Below the pieces are notes generated by a model that was not told the DNA's origin, searched no databases, and saw only the letters and a program-made list of their open reading frames with translations. From an uncultured Pelagibacteraceae bacterium (GTDB lineage Bacteria > Pseudomonadota > Alphaproteobacteria > Pelagibacterales > Pelagibacteraceae), in the NCBI GenBank assembly GCA_902519625.1, contig CABYKS010000005.1:1-43187 (forward strand): 43,187 nucleotides of DNA, read 5' to 3'. This document shows positions 20,929 through 30,446 of the stretch, piece by piece (position 1 is the first letter of the stretch; the number at the start of each line of letters is the position of its first letter). The position numbers and the translations under genes are program-made.

Positions 20929-22214
20929 TGAAAAAAAAATACTTTTTAAATGCCAATATAATTGATCCTCAAAACTCTATAGATGAAGTTGGTGGTTTAA
21001 TAATTGGTGAGAATGGATTAATTGAAGCTGTAGGTAAAAAAGTAAATATAAACAATATATCTTCCAGAGAAAAATATATTGATTTAAAAGGGAAACATAT
21101 TATTCCAGGAATTGTTGATATGAAGGTTTTTGTTGGTGAGCCGGGATTTGAATATAAAGAAAATTTTAGAACGTTAAGCGAAGCTTCACTATCAGGTGGT
21201 GTTACATCCGTAGTTACAATGCCAAATACAGATCCTATCATTGATAATGTTTCAATAGTTGATTTTTTAAAAAGAAGAGGAAGAGACAAAGCTAAAATTA
21301 ATATATATCCAACAGCATCTTTAACAAAAAACCTTGAAGGTACAAATATGACAGAGTTTGGTCTATTACAGGCCAAAGGTATTGTGGGATTTACTGATGG
21401 TTATAAAACAATTCAAAATACAAGATTAATGTCAAGAATAATGAGATCAGCATATGATCTAAATTCTTTAATTATGCAACATGTCGAAGATAAAGAACTA
21501 GCAAAAGACGGAATGGTAAATGATGGGATTGTTTCAACAAAACTAGGTCTTCAAGGTATTTCGGATTTGGCTGAAAAAATTATTATTGAGAGAGATTTAA
21601 CTTTATTGGAGGATTTCAATTGCAGATATCATATATCACAAATTTCATCACAAAAATCTCTAGATGTAATTAAAAAAAGAAAAGAAAATGTAGAATTCAC
21701 CTGTGGTGTTTCTATAAATAATTTGTCCTTAAATGAAAATGATATAGGTGACTTTAGAACATTTTTAAAATTATCACCTCCATTAAGAACTGAAGATGAT
21801 AGGTTAGCCTTGATTAAAGGAGTAAATAACGATTTAATTGATGTAATAGTTTCTGACCATAAACCTGAGGATGAGGAACAAAAAAGACTAACATTTGCTC
21901 AAGCTGCAACAGGTGCTTCTGGAATTGAAACACTATTACCTTTGGCTCTAGAACTCTATCACAACGAATCTATAAAGCTAAACAAAATAATTAAAGCATT
22001 AACTTGTAATCCAGCTAAAATTTTAAAAATAAATAAAGGAAACTTAAGTATTGGTAATGAAGCTGATTTTTGCATACTTGATATAAATAAACCTTGGGTA
22101 GTTAAAAAAGAAAATTTAATATCAAAGTCTAAGAATACATCTATTGAAGGAAGAAAATTGCAAGGTAAAATAACAAATACATTTGTAAAAGGAGAAGAGT
22201 TATTTAAAATTTAA
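20925..22214 (+). CDS. pyrC: Dihydroorotase (PyrC/PyrX family)
   Basis: [47 protein letters not shown] and [12 protein letters not shown]; directly downstream of pyrB. The usual D-x-H-x-H motif reads [10 protein letters not shown], so it may be the non-catalytic PyrC-like type. Confidence 0.85.
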   Translation: MMKKKYFLNANIIDPQNSIDEVGGLIIGENGLIEAVGKKVNINNISSREKYIDLKGKHIIPGIVDMKVFVGEPGFEYKENFRTLSEASLSGGVTSVVTMPNTDPIIDNVSIVDFLKRRGRDKAKINIYPTASLTKNLEGTNMTEFGLLQAKGIVGFTDGYKTIQNTRLMSRIMRSAYDLNSLIMQHVEDKELAKDGMVNDGIVSTKLGLQGISDLAEKIIIERDLTLLEDFNCRYHISQISSQKSLDVIKKRKENVEFTCGVSINNLSLNENDIGDFRTFLKLSPPLRTEDDRLALIKGVNNDLIDVIVSDHKPEDEEQKRLTFAQAATGASGIETLLPLALELYHNESIKLNKIIKALTCNPAKILKINKGNLSIGNEADFCILDINKPWVVKKENLISKSKNTSIEGRKLQGKITNTFVKGEELFKI

Positions 22215-22216
22215 TT

Positions 22217-22795
22217 ATGGAATTAATTCTAGTTATCTCGATTTCCTATCTGATGGGATCTATTCCTTTTGGACTAATATTAACAAAAGTTTTTCTAAAA
22301 AAAGATATAAGAGATGTTGGTTCTGGAAACATAGGAGCTACTAACGTTTTAAGAACTGGAAATAAACTAATAGGATATTTTACTTTAATATTAGATGTTT
22401 TAAAAGCTGTGATTCCAGTGTTATATGTTAAATTAAATTTTCCAGAATTAGTTTACATTTCATCTTTATCAACTTTCATTGGACACGTATTTCCTATTTG
22501 GTTAAAATTTAAAGGTGGAAAAGGTGTAGCCACATATGTTGGTATATTATTTTCTATAAATTATTTTTTTGGAATTATATTTATTGTTTCATGGTTAATA
22601 ATTTTTTTTATTTCAAAATATTCTTCACTTGGATCAATCTTATCAAGTTTGTTAATTCCAATTTTTGTTTTTTTAAATTCAAGTTATGAAAATCAATATT
22701 TTTTCATAATAATGTTTGTTTTAATTTTATATACTCATAGAGAAAATGTTAAACGGCTGATAAATAAAGAAGAATCCAAGACTAAAATTTATTAA
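22217..22795 (+). CDS. plsY: Acyl-phosphate glycerol-3-phosphate acyltransferase
   Basis: SYLMGSIPFGLILTKVF, DVGSGNIGATNVLRTG, FKGGKGVATYVG motifs. Confidence 0.94.
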   Translation: MELILVISISYLMGSIPFGLILTKVFLKKDIRDVGSGNIGATNVLRTGNKLIGYFTLILDVLKAVIPVLYVKLNFPELVYISSLSTFIGHVFPIWLKFKGGKGVATYVGILFSINYFFGIIFIVSWLIIFFISKYSSLGSILSSLLIPIFVFLNSSYENQYFFIIMFVLILYTHRENVKRLINKEESKTKIY

Positions 22796-22796
22796 T

Positions 22797-22826
22797 TTGA
22801 CTATTGATCTATTTTTTGTGTAGTTT
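22797..22826 (+). promoter_or_regulatory. Weak candidate topA promoter
   Basis: TTGACT at 22797-22802, 18-nt spacer, TAGTTT in the 39-bp plsY-topA gap. Poor -10 match. Confidence 0.25.
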
Positions 22827-22834
22827 CATTAATT

Positions 22835-25381
22835 ATGAATCTGGTCATAGTTGAAAGTCCGGCAAAAGCTAAAACAATTAACAAATATTTGGGTGTTAAT
22901 TATACAGTTTTAGCAAGTTATGGTCATATAAGAGATCTTCCATCCAAAAATGGGTCTGTAGATCCTGAAGATAAATTCAAAATGATATGGGAAGTTGATA
23001 GTTTTTCAAAAAAATATTTAAAAGAAATTACTGATGCTGCAAAAAAATCAGAAAAAATTATTCTCGCAACAGACCCTGATCGTGAAGGTGAAGCAATAGC
23101 TTGGCATGTAAGAGAGTACTTGGAAGAAAAAAAACTTTTAAAGGATAAAAAAATTGAAAGAGTAGTTTTTAATGAAATAACTAAAAAAGCTGTAACTAAT
23201 GGAATCGATAATCCACGAAGCATAGAAACCAACTTAGTTGATGCTTATATGGCAAGAAGAGCTTTAGATTATTTGGTTGGATTTAACATCTCCCCTATTC
23301 TATGGACAAAATTACCAGGTTCAAAATCTGCAGGTAGAGTTCAATCTGTTGCATTAAGATTGCTTACTGAAAGAGAGCATGAAATAGAACAATTTAAACC
23401 TGAAGAATTTTGGTCTTTAAATGTAAATTTCAAAAACGCAAAAGGTGATATTTTAAATTCAAATATTGTATTATTAAATAATTCAAAAATAGAAAAATTC
23501 TCTTTTAAAAATAAAGAAGATATAAATGACGCTATAGAATTAATTAAAAAATCAAAATACAAGATTTCAGATATTAGTTCTAAAATATATACAAGAAATC
23601 CTCTTGGTCCGTTCACTACATCTACACTTCAACAAACTTCTTCAAGTAAATTAGGTTTTGGAGCTTCTAGAACTATGCAAATTGCTCAAAGATTATATCA
23701 AGGAATAGATATTGAGGGTGATACCGTTGGATTGATCACTTACATGAGAACTGATGGTACAAACATATCAAACGATTCTGTTATTGACTTTAGGGATTTT
23801 ATAAAAAATTCTTACGGTAATAATTATTTGCCAAAAGAACCTAATAATTACTCAGGCAAAAAAGCTAAGAATGCACAAGAAGCTCATGAAGCTATAAGAC
23901 CTACAGATATAAGTAGAACTCCAGAGTCAATAAAAAAATTCTTAAGTACAGATCAAAATAAACTATATAATTTAATTTGGTCTAGAGCTTTATCATCACA
24001 AATGGAAGCAGCAAAATTTGATAGAAAAACCATTACAATAAATTCTGATAACGGTTTAAACCAGTTTAAATGTTCAGGTTCAACAATTAAATTTGATGGT
24101 TTTTTAAAACTTTCAAGAATTGATGAAAATGAAGATGAAAAAATTCTTCCAGATGTAAATAAAGAAGAAGTTTTAGTTAATGATTTTATTGATGAACAGC
24201 ACTACACACAACCACCTCCTCGATATTCTGAGGCAAGTTTGGTAAAAAAACTTGAAGAATTAGGCATAGGAAGACCGTCTACATATGCAAGTATTATTTC
24301 AGTAATATCCAATAGAGGATATGCAGATGTAATTAATAAACGTTTTTTTCCAACTGATAGAGGAAAATTATTATCTGCATTTTTAGAAAAATTATTCTCA
24401 AAATATGTCGACTATGGATTTACAGCTGGTTTAGAAGATCAGCTTGACGATATTACGACTGGTAAAGAAGAATGGATAAAAGTCCTTGATAATTTTTGGA
24501 AAGACTTCAATACAAATGTATCAAACGTTAAGGAAAAGCGAACTCGAGAAGTATTAGATTTACTTAATGAAAGCCTTGGAGAACTAATTTTCGAAGCTGA
24601 TGAAAACGGAAAAATTAATAGAAGCTGTAAATTATGTAACAATGGTGAATTAAGTTTGAAAAATAGTTTTAGAGGAGGCGCATTCATAGGTTGTTCAAAT
24701 TATCCAGAATGTAAATTTACCAGACCTTTATCTAAGTCTAAAGCTAATGATCAATACGCATTAGCAGAGCCTAAATTAATTGGACAAAATGATAATGGTA
24801 AAGACATTTATTTAAAAAATGGAAGATTTGGTCCATATCTTCAATATGAAATGATTGATGAAGAAATACAAACTAAAAAGAAAAAAAAGAAAAAAGAAAA
24901 CGATAATTTAAAGAATGTATCTATACCCAAAGGAATAAATATAGATCAAATTGATTTGGAAAAATCTAAATATTTGTGTTCGCTTCCAAAAATTTTAGGA
25001 CAGCACCCTGAAAATGGAAAAGATATAACAGTAAATTCAGGTAGATTTGGGCCATATCTTAAATGTGATAATAAGTCAGCGAGACTAGAAAATGTTGATG
25101 AACTTTTTACAATAGGTCTTAATAGAGCAATTACATTAATAGCAGAAGCAAAACCAGGAAGAATCTCTTCATCGTTAATAAAAGATTTAGGTGAGCATCC
25201 TGAGGACAAAAAACCAGTAAGAATTATGAAAGGACAGTATGGACCTTATATAAAATATAAATCTCTAAATGCTACTATACCTGAAGAAAAAGACCCTTTA
25301 GAACTCAATATGGAAGATGCATTAATTTTAATTGAAAAGAGAAAAGAATACGATAAGTCTAAGAAAAGGAAAAAAAAATAA
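22835..25381 (+). CDS. topA: DNA topoisomerase I
   Basis: MNLVIVESPAKAKTINKYLG, DPDREGEAIAWH, active-site GLITYMRTDGTN, C4 zinc ribbon CKLCNNG...CSNYPEC, C-terminal GRFGPYLK-type repeats. Confidence 0.97.
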   Translation: MNLVIVESPAKAKTINKYLGVNYTVLASYGHIRDLPSKNGSVDPEDKFKMIWEVDSFSKKYLKEITDAAKKSEKIILATDPDREGEAIAWHVREYLEEKKLLKDKKIERVVFNEITKKAVTNGIDNPRSIETNLVDAYMARRALDYLVGFNISPILWTKLPGSKSAGRVQSVALRLLTEREHEIEQFKPEEFWSLNVNFKNAKGDILNSNIVLLNNSKIEKFSFKNKEDINDAIELIKKSKYKISDISSKIYTRNPLGPFTTSTLQQTSSSKLGFGASRTMQIAQRLYQGIDIEGDTVGLITYMRTDGTNISNDSVIDFRDFIKNSYGNNYLPKEPNNYSGKKAKNAQEAHEAIRPTDISRTPESIKKFLSTDQNKLYNLIWSRALSSQMEAAKFDRKTITINSDNGLNQFKCSGSTIKFDGFLKLSRIDENEDEKILPDVNKEEVLVNDFIDEQHYTQPPPRYSEASLVKKLEELGIGRPSTYASIISVISNRGYADVINKRFFPTDRGKLLSAFLEKLFSKYVDYGFTAGLEDQLDDITTGKEEWIKVLDNFWKDFNTNVSNVKEKRTREVLDLLNESLGELIFEADENGKINRSCKLCNNGELSLKNSFRGGAFIGCSNYPECKFTRPLSKSKANDQYALAEPKLIGQNDNGKDIYLKNGRFGPYLQYEMIDEEIQTKKKKKKKENDNLKNVSIPKGINIDQIDLEKSKYLCSLPKILGQHPENGKDITVNSGRFGPYLKCDNKSARLENVDELFTIGLNRAITLIAEAKPGRISSSLIKDLGEHPEDKKPVRIMKGQYGPYIKYKSLNATIPEEKDPLELNMEDALILIEKRKEYDKSKKRKKK

Positions 25382-25593
25382 TGAAAAAAATTCTAGCATT
25401 AATTTTTATTTTAATACTTACAACAAATTATGCCCACTCATCTGATGACTGTAAACAGTATAAAAAACTTTCAAAAGATTATTTAAAATGTTTGGGAGGA
25501 AAGTTAAAAGGTAAATCATCTAGTGTAGGTTTGGATACAAGTAATATAAAAGAAAAAAAAACCTTGAGTGACTGGTTTAAAAAGAAAAAATGA
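25381..25593 (+). CDS. Small putative secreted protein of unknown function
   Basis: 70 aa; signal peptide-like MKKILALIFILILTTNYAHS followed by a Lys-rich mature region with two Cys. Start overlaps topA stop (TAATG) and its stop overlaps the RidA-like start. Confidence 0.7.
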   Translation: MKKILALIFILILTTNYAHSSDDCKQYKKLSKDYLKCLGGKLKGKSSSVGLDTSNIKEKKTLSDWFKKKK

Positions 25594-26051
25594 GTTTTGA
25601 AGAAAATATAAAAAATGAAAAATTCAAATTACCAGAAGCAGCATCTCCAGTTGGTTCTTACGTTGCAACAAAAATAGTTAATAAATTATTGTATATTTCT
25701 GGCCAAATTTCAATTGATGAAAATGGAAATTTAATTAAAGGTAAACTTGGAAAAGAGTTAAATACTGAAGATGGATATAATGCTGCAATAAGATGTGCTT
25801 TAGGTATAGTAGCTCAAGCAAAAAAATCTTGTAATAATGATTTATCGAAAATTAAAGCTTGTATTAAATTAACAGGATTTGTTAATTCTACAGATGATTA
25901 TATTGAACAACCAAAAGTGATTAATGGTGCATCTGACACTATAGTTAAGATTTTTGGTGAAAGTGGAATGCACACAAGAGCTGCCGTTAGTACAAATAGT
26001 CTTCCTCTAGGTGTTGCCGTTGAGATTGATGCAATTTTTGAATTAAATTAA
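25590..26051 (+). CDS. RidA/YjgF/L-PSP family protein
   Basis: LPEAASPVGSYVATKIVNKLLYISGQISID...GESGMHTRAAVSTNSLPLGVAVEIDAIFEL. Confidence 0.9.
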   Translation: MSFEENIKNEKFKLPEAASPVGSYVATKIVNKLLYISGQISIDENGNLIKGKLGKELNTEDGYNAAIRCALGIVAQAKKSCNNDLSKIKACIKLTGFVNSTDDYIEQPKVINGASDTIVKIFGESGMHTRAAVSTNSLPLGVAVEIDAIFELN

Positions 26052-26052
26052 A

Positions 26053-27351
26053 TTATCTTCCAATACTAAAATATCTAATTTTATCTTTTTTCATTTTGTG
26101 TACTGAATAAATATTTCTCATATCATAAACAACAAACTTATTTTTTTTAACAATTTTTTTAAAATTGAGTAGCTTAAATTCATTCCATTCAGTGTGAATA
26201 ATAATGAGATCACTTTTTAAACATGCCAAAGATATATTGTTACAAAAATTAACATTTTTTAGGTTATCAAAATTTATTTTTTTTCCTGATGGGTCAAAAT
26301 ATTTTATATTCGCTCCTTTTCTGTGTAGTCGTGGAATCATAAATAAGCTAGATGCTTCTCTCATGTCATCAGTATTTGGTTTAAAAGTAACACCTAAAAA
26401 AGTAATATTTTTATTTTTGATTTTGTTATTTAATATTTTTTCAACTCTTTTTGTTAATAACAATTTTCTTTCATTATTAGATTTTATAACACTTTTTATT
26501 ATTGATAGATTAGAGTTAAAGGAACTAGCGGTATCAACAATAGCTCTTGTATCTTTTGGAAAGCAAGATCCACCATAAGCAGGTCCTGCACGCAAAAATC
26601 TATCACCTATACGTTGGTCCAAGCCCATTCCTAGAGATACATCTTTTATATTAACTCCAGTTTTTTCACATAAATTTGCAAGTTCATTAATGTATGAAAT
26701 TTTGGTAGCCAAAAAAGCATTTGATGCATACTTGATTAATTCAGCACCTCTTCTAGAAGTGTTAAAAAACCTACTAGTTTTTTTAATAACTGGTAAGTAC
26801 AAAGATTTAAGTATTTTAATAGCTTTTTTGCTATCAGTTCCAATGACTACTCTGTCAGGATAAATAAAATCTCTAATAGCCTCCCCTTCTCTTAAAAATT
26901 CTGGATTTGATACCACATCAACAAGTTTTCTTTTTTTTAAATTTTTAAGAATATTTTCTATTTTATCTCCTGTTGAAACTGGAACAGTAGATTTTGTAAT
27001 TATAATTTTATATTTTTTTATAGATTTTTTTAATTCTTTAGCAACTTGAAAAACATATTTTAGATCTGCTGAATAACCATTTTTTTTTGTAGGAGTTCCA
27101 ACGCATATAAATATAATATCTGAATTTATTACTGCGTGTTTTAAATCTGTAGTGAAAATTAATCTTTTTTGTTTATAATTTTTCTTTAATATTTCTTCTA
27201 AGCCAGGCTCGTAGATTGGAATTTTTCCTGAATTTAAAGAATTTATTTTATCTTTATTATTATCTACACAATAAACTGTGTTACCTAAATCAGAGAAACA
27301 TACACCACTGACGAGTCCAACATAACCTGTACCTATCATGCATAGTTTCAT
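26053..27351 (-). CDS. ugd: UDP-glucose 6-dehydrogenase
   Basis: MIGTGYVGLVSGVCFSDLG, STVPVSTGD, NPEFLREGEAIRDF, GPAYGGSCFPKDTRA motifs. Confidence 0.95.
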   Translation of the reverse strand: MKLCMIGTGYVGLVSGVCFSDLGNTVYCVDNNKDKINSLNSGKIPIYEPGLEEILKKNYKQKRLIFTTDLKHAVINSDIIFICVGTPTKKNGYSADLKYVFQVAKELKKSIKKYKIIITKSTVPVSTGDKIENILKNLKKRKLVDVVSNPEFLREGEAIRDFIYPDRVVIGTDSKKAIKILKSLYLPVIKKTSRFFNTSRRGAELIKYASNAFLATKISYINELANLCEKTGVNIKDVSLGMGLDQRIGDRFLRAGPAYGGSCFPKDTRAIVDTASSFNSNLSIIKSVIKSNNERKLLLTKRVEKILNNKIKNKNITFLGVTFKPNTDDMREASSLFMIPRLHRKGANIKYFDPSGKKINFDNLKNVNFCNNISLACLKSDLIIIHTEWNEFKLLNFKKIVKKNKFVVYDMRNIYSVHKMKKDKIRYFSIGR

Positions 27352-28163
27352 ATTTTCGATATCTCTATTGATGAATTTATATAACCTTCCATTGTCCCGC
27401 AGTCTAAATATTTTCCTTTAAAATTATGACCAACAAAGATTTCACCATCCTTTATTAATCTTCTTATAGAATCAGTGATATGTATTTCACCACCTTTACC
27501 TTTTTTCTGATTTTGTAGTTTTTTTAATATTTTTTTTGGCAGTATATATCGACCGATAACTGCATTGTTAGACGGTGCTGATTTAATATCTGGTTTTTCA
27601 ATAACATCATTAATATAAAAATTATTTTTATTTATATTATTTTTTTTTGAATATACACCCCATCTATTAACAGTTTTTTTTTGTACTCTCATGCTAGCCA
27701 TAACAGAACACTTTTTCTTATTATGTATTAAAATCATATCTTTCGAACAATTTCTTTTTATTATTAAATCATCTGGTAATAACATCAAAAAAAATTTATC
27801 TTTTATTAAATTTTTAGTTTTTAAAACAGCATCACCTGTACCTTTTGGATTATTTTGATAAACAAATTTTATCATTTTTTTATATTTTTTAATTTTTTTG
27901 TATTCATTAATAATTCTTAAATCTCTCTTCTTTTTAATTATTTTTTGATAGAATTTATCATTATAAAAATATTTTTTTATAATTTCTTTTTTTTTTGAGA
28001 TTATAAAAATTATTTCTTTAATTCCCGCATCAATACATTCATCAATTATATACTCAAGACCTGGTTTACCATTTATTGGCAAAAGTTCTTTAGCATAAAC
28101 ACTTGTTAAAGGTAATAATCTTGTACCTAATCCTGCTAGTGGTATTATTGCTTGTCTTATCAT
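27348..28163 (-). CDS. galU: UTP-glucose-1-phosphate uridylyltransferase
   Basis: AIIPLAGLGTRLLPLTSVYAKELLPINGKPGLEYII and NPKGTGDAVL; adjacent to ugd. Confidence 0.92.
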   Translation of the reverse strand: MIRQAIIPLAGLGTRLLPLTSVYAKELLPINGKPGLEYIIDECIDAGIKEIIFIISKKKEIIKKYFYNDKFYQKIIKKKRDLRIINEYKKIKKYKKMIKFVYQNNPKGTGDAVLKTKNLIKDKFFLMLLPDDLIIKRNCSKDMILIHNKKKCSVMASMRVQKKTVNRWGVYSKKNNINKNNFYINDVIEKPDIKSAPSNNAVIGRYILPKKILKKLQNQKKGKGGEIHITDSIRRLIKDGEIFVGHNFKGKYLDCGTMEGYINSSIEISKI

Positions 28164-28194
28164 TAGAATGTATTAATTAAATGAATTACCATAA

Positions 28195-29007
28195 ATGATA
28201 ATTTTTAAAAGTATAAATAGATTAAACAAAGAAGTTAATTTTAAGGCAAACATAGGTTTTGTGCCTACAATGGGGTCATTACATGATGGTCATACTTCAC
28301 TTATTAAATCATCAAAAAAAAACTGCAAAAAGACCTTGGTAAGTATTTTTATAAATCCATCACAATTCAATAAAAAAAGTGACCTACAAAATTATCCAAG
28401 AAATTTGAAAAAAGATATTAAGATTCTTAAAAAACATAAAGTAGATTATTTATTAATTCCAAAAACAAAGGAAATTTACAAAAAAAACAAAGATAAGAAA
28501 ATTAAATTAAGTAAAAAAGACAAAATAATGTGCGCAAAATATAGACCAGGACATTTTGAGGGAGTATTAGCAGTAATTAACCAATTTCTAAAAAAAATCA
28601 AACCAAAAAATATTTTTTTAGGTGATAAAGATTATCAGCAACTATTTTTAATTAAAAAACTTATAAAAGAAAATTTTAAAATAAGAGTTTTTTCCTGCAA
28701 AGCGATACGGGATAATAATAAAGTTGCACTATCATCAAGAAATAATTTATTAAATAAAAATGATCTTAAAAAATCATCCTATATAGCTAATTTATTATTT
28801 AATTTAAGAAACAAATTAAAAAATAATATCTCTTTTAAATATGAAATTAAAAATATAATTAAAGAAATTAATAATCTTAAAAATATTAAAATTGAATATT
28901 TGGAAATAAGAAATAAAAAAAATCTATCAAAAAAATATAATAAGAATAATTTTAAGATATTTTTAGCTTATTATAACAAAAATATAAGATTAATTGATAA
29001 CTATTAA
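28195..29007 (+). CDS. panC: Pantothenate synthetase
   Basis: GFVPTMGSLHDGHTSLIK, FINPSQFN, YRPGHFEGVLAVI, LGDKDYQQ, ALSSRN motifs. Confidence 0.93.
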   Translation: MIIFKSINRLNKEVNFKANIGFVPTMGSLHDGHTSLIKSSKKNCKKTLVSIFINPSQFNKKSDLQNYPRNLKKDIKILKKHKVDYLLIPKTKEIYKKNKDKKIKLSKKDKIMCAKYRPGHFEGVLAVINQFLKKIKPKNIFLGDKDYQQLFLIKKLIKENFKIRVFSCKAIRDNNKVALSSRNNLLNKNDLKKSSYIANLLFNLRNKLKNNISFKYEIKNIIKEINNLKNIKIEYLEIRNKKNLSKKYNKNNFKIFLAYYNKNIRLIDNY

Positions 29008-29009
29008 TT

Positions 29010-30386
29010 TTAGTAAAAAAAATAAGCTCCAATACCAAGGAAAGACAAAAAGCCTATAACATCAGTAATTGTAGTTACAAAAACACTAGATGATATTGCC
29101 GGGTCAATATTCATTTTTTTTAATGATACGGGAACTAATATTCCAAAAAGTCCAGCAACTATCATATTTAACACCATTGAAATTGATATAATTAATGAAA
29201 GTGTTACATCGTTAAACCACAATTGAACGACACCAGCGCTTATAATAGCAAATATAATTCCGTTTAATATCCCAATTGAAAATTCTTTTAAAATGTTTTG
29301 TGAAAAATTATTTTTAGTTAATTCGTTGGTAGCAATAGTTCTTATTGTAACAGCCAATGTTTGCATACCAGCATTTCCTCCCATTGAGGCTACTATTGGC
29401 ATCAATACTGCTAAAGCGACAACTTTTTCGATATCTTCTTGAAAAAAACCAATAACTACAGATGCTATTATTGCAGTAAATAAATTTAATAAAAGCCAAG
29501 TAAATCTTCTTTTAGTTTTTTTTAATACACCATCAGTAATTTCTTCATCGCCAACACCGGCTAGTCTTAGTGCATCTTCTTCAGCTTCTTCTTTTAATAC
29601 AGTCAAAATATCATCGCTGGTTATCATCCCAACCAATTTGTTATTTTTATCAACTACGCATGCAGAATTTAAATTATAATTTTCAAATAAATGACCAACT
29701 TCTTCCCTATCCATATCGACAGGTATTGATAATTGTGATTCATTCATTATAGAAATCATTTTTGTGTCTCTAGATGTTCTTAAAACTTTTGATGAAGGAA
29801 CAGTACCAATAGGTTTAAATTCGTTATCTACAATAAAAATTTCTAAAAATTCCTCTGGTAAATCTTTATTTTCTCTCAAATAATCAATAGTTTGTCCAAC
29901 TGACCAGTTGCTAGGTATTGCTGTAAATTCTCTTTGCATTATTCTGGCAGCAGAATCTTCTGGGTAACTTAAACTTTCTAAAAGAACAAATCTATCTTTT
30001 GGTGGTAATGAACTTAAAATTTCATTTTTATTTTTTTCATCTAAATTTTCTAAAATTTTAATTGAATCATCAGATTCTAAATTTTTTAGTATGTATACGA
30101 TTGAATCTTGTGATAAATATTTGATAACTTCAGATTGAACAGACTCATTAATTTCTACGAATACCTCAGGATCTATTTTAAAGTTATTAAGTTTAATTAA
30201 ATTTTCTCTATCACCTTCATTCAGATGCTCAATAATATCTGCTGCATCAGCAGGGTGCATTTCTTTGAATGAATTAGAAATAAAAACTGCATCATTATTG
30301 GCAATTTTATCAGTTACAACCTTGATATATTCTTTATTAAATTCAAAATTGACTTTTTTATCTTTTATTTTTCTTACTAAAGTCAT
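29010..30386 (-). CDS. mgtE: Magnesium transporter MgtE
   Basis: N-terminal MgtE domain (MHPADAADIIEHL), CBS pair, C-terminal PIVASMGGNAGMQTLAVTIRTIA. Confidence 0.93.
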   Translation of the reverse strand: MTLVRKIKDKKVNFEFNKEYIKVVTDKIANNDAVFISNSFKEMHPADAADIIEHLNEGDRENLIKLNNFKIDPEVFVEINESVQSEVIKYLSQDSIVYILKNLESDDSIKILENLDEKNKNEILSSLPPKDRFVLLESLSYPEDSAARIMQREFTAIPSNWSVGQTIDYLRENKDLPEEFLEIFIVDNEFKPIGTVPSSKVLRTSRDTKMISIMNESQLSIPVDMDREEVGHLFENYNLNSACVVDKNNKLVGMITSDDILTVLKEEAEEDALRLAGVGDEEITDGVLKKTKRRFTWLLLNLFTAIIASVVIGFFQEDIEKVVALAVLMPIVASMGGNAGMQTLAVTIRTIATNELTKNNFSQNILKEFSIGILNGIIFAIISAGVVQLWFNDVTLSLIISISMVLNMIVAGLFGILVPVSLKKMNIDPAISSSVFVTTITDVIGFLSFLGIGAYFFY

Positions 30387-30446
30387 AAAAAACCTTTATT
30401 TTTATATGGCACTATTAATGGATAATTTTTATATTACAATTCTTTA

